DNA from: Coriolopsis trogii
Taxonomy: Eukaryota; Basidiomycota; Agaricomycetes; Polyporales; Polyporaceae
Assembly: GCA_020543525.1 (NCBI GenBank)
Contig: JAHYIO010000037.1
Location: forward strand, 124,001 to 188,000
DNA: 64,000 bases
Reading direction: 5' to 3'
The stretch's first letter is position 1; the number at the start of each line of letters is the position of its first letter. The notes beneath the pieces are model-generated. The model was not told the DNA's origin. It was given only the letters and a program-made list of their open reading frames with translations, and made no database searches. Below, one piece after another: positions 58,240 through 64,000 of the stretch. A program made the position numbers and the translations under genes.

Positions 58240-61200
58240 ATGTCCGCCTCAAATCTTCCCTCCGCGATGGATGTCGATGAGGCGGCGATTGACGAGGGCT
58301 TGTATTCCCGCCAACTGTAAGTCTACCCCAATCAGCGACGCGTCCGCGTACTGACATACGTCCTGCAGTTATGTGCTTGGCCATGAAGGTTAGTCCATGT
58401 GCTTCTTTGTGAAAGTCTGCGCCGCAAATGAACGGTGAATCATAGCCATGAAGCGGATGGCTGTGTCCAATGTGCTAATTGTCGGACTGAACGGTCTCGG
58501 AGTGGAGATCGGTGAGTACCGCAGCAACTACGCGTCGACAACGAGTGGCTTACATAGCAATTCCCTCAGCCAAGAATGTGGTTCTTGCTGGTGTCAAGTC
58601 TGTCACTGTCTATGACCCCGAGCCGGTGCGAGTATCAGATTTGAGCAGTCAAGTAAGTCGCATTGCGCTCCTCCATATGGCATATGCTCAACATGTCTCA
58701 GTTCTTCTTGCGTCAAGAAGATATTGGAAAGTCTCGCGCAGAGGCAACCGTTCCCCGCCTGGCCGAGCTCAACCACTACGTCCCCGTTCGCAACCTCGGG
58801 GGCCAGGCTGGTCAGGAAATCACTGTGGACTTGATTAAGGGCTTCCAGGTATGTGTGATTGATATGCCGACTGCGTTTATCTTGTGGTATCCTGACCGTA
58901 TGCCAGGTTGTTGTTCTGTGTGGTGCATCACTCCAGAAGCAGCTGGAGATCAACGACTGGACACACGAGAATGGCATCCACTTTATTTCCGGTGACACGC
59001 GTGGTCTCTTTGGGTACGAGACTATATCGCCTTAGCTATCCTCGGCTCACCCTATCCCAAACAGGACTGCGTTCAATGACTTCGGACCCAAGTTCACATG
59101 TGTAGATCCCACTGGTGAACAGCCTCTCACAGGTATGATTGTATCTGTGGACAGGGTAGGCGATAAATACAGTTCTGCCTACTCATACTTACGCGTCATG
59201 TTCCCCAGGACGCTGAGGGCGTGGTCACCTGCTTGGACGAGACCCGGCACGGTCTACAGGATGGCGACTTCGTCACCTTCAGTGAAGTCCAGGGCATGAC
59301 CGAGCTGAATGGCTGCGAGCCTCGTAAAGTCACGGTGAAAGGTCCCTATACATTCGCGATTGGGGATACGTCAAATTTCGGCGAGTACCAGACCGGCGGT
59401 ATCTTCACGCAAGTCAAGATGCCAAAGATCCTGCAGTTTGTGCGTGGATTGGAGGTGCTCATAAATGCGCTCAATATACTGACGAGATCGGTCTAGAAAT
59501 CGTTGCGAGAGTCACTGAAAGAGCCAGAGTTCTTTATCACCGACTTCTCAAAGTTCGATAGGCCGACAACGTTGCATGCTGGATTCCAAGCCCTCTCTCA
59601 ATTTGAGGAGCTGAACGGAAGGTCCCCTCGCCCGCGCAATGCAGAGGATGCTGCGGCTGTCATAGCATTGGCCAAGAAGATCGACGCGGACGTTGATGAG
59701 AAGATTGTTACGGAACTTGCGTACCAGGCGACTGGTGATCTTGCGCCGGTCAATGCTGTCTTTGGCGGTTTCATCGCTCAGGAAGTGCTCAAGGCCTGCT
59801 CGGCGAAATTCCACCCTATGGTTCAACACATGTACTTTGACTCACTGGAGTCGCTGCCGAATGAACTCCCGACAGAGGAGGACTGCCAACCTCTGGGCTC
59901 GCGCTACGACAGCCAGATCGCAGTCTTTGGCAAGAAGTTCCAGGACAAGATTGCGAACTTCCGCGAGTTCCTCGTCGGTTCTGGTGCCATCGGTTGTGAG
60001 ATGCTCAAGAATTGGAGTATGATGGGCCTTGCGACTGGACCGAACGGCAAGATTTATGTCACCGATCTTGACAGCATCGAGAAGAGCAACCTAAATCGTC
60101 AATTCCTCTTCCGTCCCAAGGACCTGGGCAAGTTCAAGTCCGAAGTCGCCGCTGCGGCAGTGGCAGAGATGAACCCTGACCTCAAGGGCAAGATTGACGC
60201 CAGGCAAGAGCCTGTTGGTCCCAGTACCGAGAGTGAGTATAGATGGCACACATCAATTCCTCCGTGTAACCAAACTCATCACCAATCAGACATCTACGAC
60301 ACCGATTTCTTTGCCAGCATCGACGGTGTGACGAACGCTCTTGACAACGTGAATGCGCGCTTGTACATGGACCAGCGTTGTGTCTTCTACTTGAAGCCTC
60401 TCCTCGAGTCTGGCACCCTCGGTACCAAGGGCAACACTCAAGTGATTGTGCCCCACCTCACGGAGTCGTATGGATCCTCGCAAGATCCACCAGAGAAGGA
60501 GACCCCCATGTGTACGCTTCGTAGCTTCCCCAACACCATTGCACACACCATTGAGGTAATTTTGCCCGGTACTATAGTAGCGGCCGTCACTAACACACCT
60601 TGAAGTGGGCTAAACAAGAGTTCAACAACCTCTTCGTTACTCCTCCGCAGACCGTCAACTCCTACCTCTCTGAGCCCAACTTCCTTGAGAACAACATGAA
60701 GTATTCAGGACAGCTAAAGGACCAAGTTGACCAAATTGTCTCGTACCTCGTTACGAACAAGCCGCTCACGTTCGAGGAGTGCATCGTCTGGGCTCGGCTG
60801 CAATTCGAGGAGAAGTACAACAATGCGATCCGCCAGCTCCTCTACTCCTTGCCGAAGGATCACAAGACGAGCACTGGTCAGCCGTTCTGGAGCGGCCCCA
60901 AGAGGGCGCCTGATCCGCTCACGTTTAACTCGAACGACGTAAGTAGAGGATGTTCGAGACATGAATGTCATACTGATTCTTTGCTTTGTAGCCCACTCAC
61001 CTACAGTACATCATCGCTGCTGCGAACCTGCATGCATTCAACTATGGTCTTCGGGGAGAGACTGACCCCGCGCTGTTCAAGAAGATCGCAGACGAGGTCA
61101 TCGTCCCCGAGTTCACGCCGAAGTCCGGGTTCAAAATCCAGATCAACGACAACGATCCCAACCCTCAGGGCGACGGAGGTGGTACGTGCTTTCCATACGA

Positions 61201-62060
61201 ATGTCATGCGGGTCTATCCGACTGAATGTCGCTCGCCTAACTAGATTCATCGGATCCCCAAGAGTACTTGAAGCAGCTCCCAGCTCCATCATCTCTTGTC
61301 GGCTACCGCCTCAACCCTGTCGAGTTTGAGAAGGACGACGACACCAACCATCACATCGACTTCATCACCGCCGCGTCGAACCTCCGCGCAATGAACTACA
61401 ACATTACGCCCGCCGACAGGCATACGACGAAACAGATCGCCGGAAAGATCATTCCCGCTATCGCGACGACCACCGCGCTCGTCACCGGTCTCGTGTGCCT
61501 CGAGCTCTACAAACTCATCGACCACAAGTCGAAGCTCGAGGACTACAAGAACGGGTTCGTCAACCTCGCGCTACCGTTCTTCGGCTTCTCGGAGCCCATC
61601 GCGCCGAAGAAGAACAAGTACGGCGATACGGAGTGGACGCTCTGGGACCGGTTCGAGTTCAAGAACGACCCAACGCTCAAGGAGATCGTTGACTGGTTCA
61701 AGCGCGAGCACAAGCTCGAGGTCACCATGGTCAGCCAGGGCGTCAGCATGCTCTGGAGCTCGTTCATCGGCAAGAAGAAGGTATGAGCCGTCTCTCCTAT
61801 GGGGTCTCTCCTATGGGGATTCATGTTAACTGACGGGGTCATGATCCAGAGCGAGGAGCGTCTGCCGATGAGGTTCAGCAAGCTTGTGGAATCCGTGAGC
61901 AAGAAGCCTATTCCGCCGCACACGAAGCACCTCATCGTCGAGGTCATGGTCAGCGACGAGAACGACGAGGACGTCGAGGTAGGAACCTATTGCTCTTCCA
62001 CATTGATGTGGTCTCTGACACACCGTCCATCAGGTTCCTTTCATCGTTGTCTACCTCTAG
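58240..62060 (+). CDS. UBA1: Ubiquitin-activating enzyme E1
   Basis: UBA1 adenylates ubiquitin and forms the thioester that feeds all ubiquitin conjugation. Many exons join from [20 protein letters not shown] to a total of roughly 1010 residues, normal for the family. The first adenylation half has SRQLYVLGHEAMKRM and [17 protein letters not shown]. The active adenylation site has [50 protein letters not shown] and [20 protein letters not shown]. The catalytic cysteine lies in [20 protein letters not shown]. It continues with [38 protein letters not shown] and [20 protein letters not shown], and the ubiquitin-fold domain at the end closes with [13 protein letters not shown]. The intron splits all keep frame. 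The intron near 61790 carries a 14-bp tandem duplication. Confidence 0.97.
61790..61817. repeat. 14-bp direct tandem duplication in a UBA1 intron
   Basis: The unit GTCTCTCCTATGGG occurs twice in a row at 61790-61803 and 61804-61817, inside the second-last intron of UBA1. Confidence 0.9.
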
Positions 62061-62240
62061 ACGCGGAGGCGACAACGACGGCAGAAGAGAGAGAATGCTG
62101 TACAACGGTATATAGAAGATTTCTGTCCAGTGTAGCTATACATACGAAAGCGATTTGCAAACAAGGACGAGCAGTATAGTAATACACCACAAACACAGCA
62201 CGGAGATTCGTGCGACTCAGACACAATAGACGACTCTGCC

Positions 62241-62262
62241 AGTGACGATCCAGTGACGATCC
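62241..62262. repeat. 11-bp direct tandem duplication in the spacer
   Basis: The unit AGTGACGATCC occurs twice in a row at 62241-62251 and 62252-62262, between the ends of UBA1 and the copy B Myb-like gene. Confidence 0.9.
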
Positions 62263-62299
62263 GTACATAATCCAGGGACAATAATCTGAAAGAGAAAAA

Positions 62300-64000
62300 T
62301 CATTCGTTTGAGGTGTCCTCATGCTTGATGCGCTTTCCGGGGGAAGTAGGACCATCTTCAACACCCTGCAGGTCAGCGGGCAGAGGACGTTTCCGGGGCA
62401 GTGGTAATGGTGTGCGAGGAAGCGTGCGCGGCAGTGTCGAGGTCATCCTCGGCAGCTCCACAGCTGTCCTTGAGGTCGAGGGCGTGGACGCAAGGCTAGC
62501 AGGTGGACTACAAGCCGTCTGGTTTTCTGCCGGCTCCTCTGTCTTGTCCTGTAGCTCCTCAAGCTGGGTGTATTCCGCGACTAACTTCATGAGCGCTGAG
62601 CCGATCTATCAGTATTTGTGAACCGGCGTAGACAAAAACTGAGTTGCTCACTCTCCGCGTGATCTCGCGCGACACAGTACCATCCACCTAGACTGCGCTG
62701 ATCACGATTCTGTGGTTTCTCAGTATAAGCAATTCGAGGGTTCAAAGCCGGGTGGCTGGTATGTGGATGGGTACGTACCTCTGGTCTCGAGGCGAACTCC
62801 TCCCAGGGGCCCTGCTTCGTCTTGAACGAAGTCCATTGACTGAGTCGCTCGACCTTGTAAAGTGCCATTGCACGGAGGTCTTCTTCCGTCACTGGATTGC
62901 GGGTACCCCCCTTACGACGACGAGGCTTGGGCTGCAGAGCGGATAGCGGCGTGGCTGGCCCAGCTCGAGAGCCTTGGTTGATCTCAGCGTCGTCTTCTTC
63001 GTCTTCGCCTTCATCAACACCTTCGTCTTCACCCAATTCTTCATGGCCAGAAGACGCGTCCTCATCATCCTCTTCCCAGCGCGCGCGCTTGTGGGCCTCT
63101 GCGAGAATCCTATCAGGCAGCTCACAGTGCTGGAGCCAATGCCGCTTCCACGCATCCGCACTGTGGCGAGTCTGGAGGCGAGCAGGTCGTCAGCTATGTG
63201 AACATCGTGGCCGCTCTACAACTCACAAGTTTGCCCAGCTCTTCATATATCTCCGTCTTATCTGGCGCACGGTCGCCCCTATTGACGCGCCAGCGCAAGT
63301 AGTGGATGAAGAACACCTTATCTTGATCTGTGAACTTCGAGTACTCTTCCGCAGAGATTGACGGGCGTGATGGCGCCTTGGGCTTGACGGACGGGTCCGC
63401 GGGCGGGATGAACGTGTCGGCATGGTATTCGTCGATAGGCCCACCGCGCCTGGATCTGACGATGCTCGAAGTCCTGGGCGGCTCCCGGACACTCGTTGTA
63501 AATGACTGCGAGGGGCGTGTGGTAGACTTGTTACCCTTGGATGGTGTTGAGTGCTGTGTTGGTCCTCCGCGAGTGGATGCGGAGGACGGTACTGCCTTCG
63601 TGGCTGAAAGGTGGGTGCCATTGGCCTGTGCATGCTTGATGAGGGTTGCCGTTCTCCTGGGCAGTGGGATGGTGGGGCTGTGCAGCATGCATGATATCAG
63701 GGAACCGCAAGATGGTAGACAGTAGAACAGATATACCGTGCGGCCTGTGGGATGGGTTTCGAGGGTGATACTCGAGTGGTATGGAGAGAGCTTCCGTTAG
63801 CGGGAGCATGCGTATAAATCTTGGGATATAGTTTGTCCAAGTTCTCTAAGAAGTAGTTCTTCCATGCTAAACAAGCGACACAGATGCGGTCAGCGTCCAT
63901 CGTTGAGTCATTCCGTTGGTCGATACGAACCAATCTCGGTGTGCTCGTTAACCTGGTATACGCTTGAATTAATCTTGAGCTCAGAATAGATATATTCGGA
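62300..64000 (-). CDS. Myb/SANT-like domain protein (copy B), 5' end outside window
   Basis: This is not a named gene that I recognise. Exons read from the right edge leftward: VNEHTEI, AWKNYFLENLDKLYPKIY, a Ser/Thr/Pro-rich linker, then KFTDQDKVFFIHYLRWRVNR with APDKTEIYEELGKL and, after an intron, SADAWKRHWLQHCELPDRIL. The last three look like a Rap1-type Myb repeat. An acidic run (EDEGVDEGEDEEDDAEI), a basic patch (PKPRRRKGGTRNP) and the blocks TEEDLRAMALYKVERL, QWTSFKTKQGPWEEFASRPE, DQRSLGGWYCVARDHAE and VAEYTQLEELQ follow. The end is basic (GKRIKHEDTSNE), stop at 62300. The sequence before VNEHTEI ends in an acceptor-like CCAG, so earlier exons lie to the right of the window. Copy A at 50.5-52.2 kb shares the first, middle and last blocks but lacks the second Myb-like repeat. 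Confidence 0.7.

Noticed and set aside
1..64000. tRNA genes
   Set aside because: I looked for T-loop strings such as GGTTCGAATCC on both strands. The near matches (for example at 4551, 38155 and 62736) are inside protein genes or lack a partner stem.

Overview
The window reads as a stretch of a basidiomycete (Agaricomycetes-type) nuclear genome. Nearly every gene is broken by short introns of roughly 45-70 nt with GT...AG ends, the DNA is GC-rich, pyrimidine-rich leaders precede start codons, and the proteins are fungal (MET6-type methionine synthase, GtaA-type secreted glutaminase, SUR1-type mannosyltransferase, DUF2985 membrane protein). No tRNA, rRNA, CRISPR array, IS element or intact transposon was recognised. 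Exon joins were made by hand from splice sites and reading frame, so small exons can be off by a few bases.

Layout. 1-16 kb: the 3' part of a DUF2985 membrane protein gene (+), cobalamin-independent methionine synthase (-), a zinc-dependent xylitol/sorbitol dehydrogenase (+), a GT32 SUR1-like mannosyltransferase (-), a SWT1-like PIN endoribonuclease (-) and the mRNA 3'-end factor PCF11 (-). 16-32 kb is very dense: RPL9 (+), STE14 (-), mitochondrial EF-G2/MEF2 (+), an unrecognised nuclear protein (-), an MFS transporter (-), PUS7 (-), URA3 (+), DOM34/pelota (-) and a TXNDC9/PLP1-like protein (+). 32-41 kb: class I CPD photolyase (-), secreted GtaA-like glutaminase (-), and a coiled-coil protein with an RD-repeat and Gly-rich tail that may be a WTAP/Mum2 relative (+). 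41-45 kb is a gene-poor gap. 45-64 kb: a Ser/Pro-rich hypothetical protein (-), a secreted GH18 chitinase with a large low-complexity insert (+), a Myb-like protein (+), a SUT/SLC45-type sugar transporter (+), DPH6 (-), the E1 ubiquitin-activating enzyme UBA1 (+), and a second Myb-like protein related to the first, running off the right edge (-).

Most of the content is housekeeping: translation and ribosome rescue (RPL9, MEF2, DOM34, DPH6), RNA processing and modification (PCF11, SWT1, PUS7, perhaps the WTAP-like gene), pyrimidine and methionine synthesis, ubiquitin activation and DNA repair. Nutrition and cell-surface genes are interspersed (chitinase, glutaminase, sugar transporter, polyol dehydrogenase, mannosyltransferase). 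Several genes sit in head-to-head pairs with 150-580 bp between start codons (STE14/MEF2, PUS7/URA3, DOM34/PLP1-like, DPH6/UBA1, PCF11/RPL9), and several are tail-to-tail with about 90-240 bp between stops.

The most interesting items are the two related Myb-like proteins near 51 kb and 63 kb, the RGG-box insertions in PUS7, the possible WTAP/Mum2 homologue, and the chitinase insert. I saw no clear sign of a wholly new multi-gene system.
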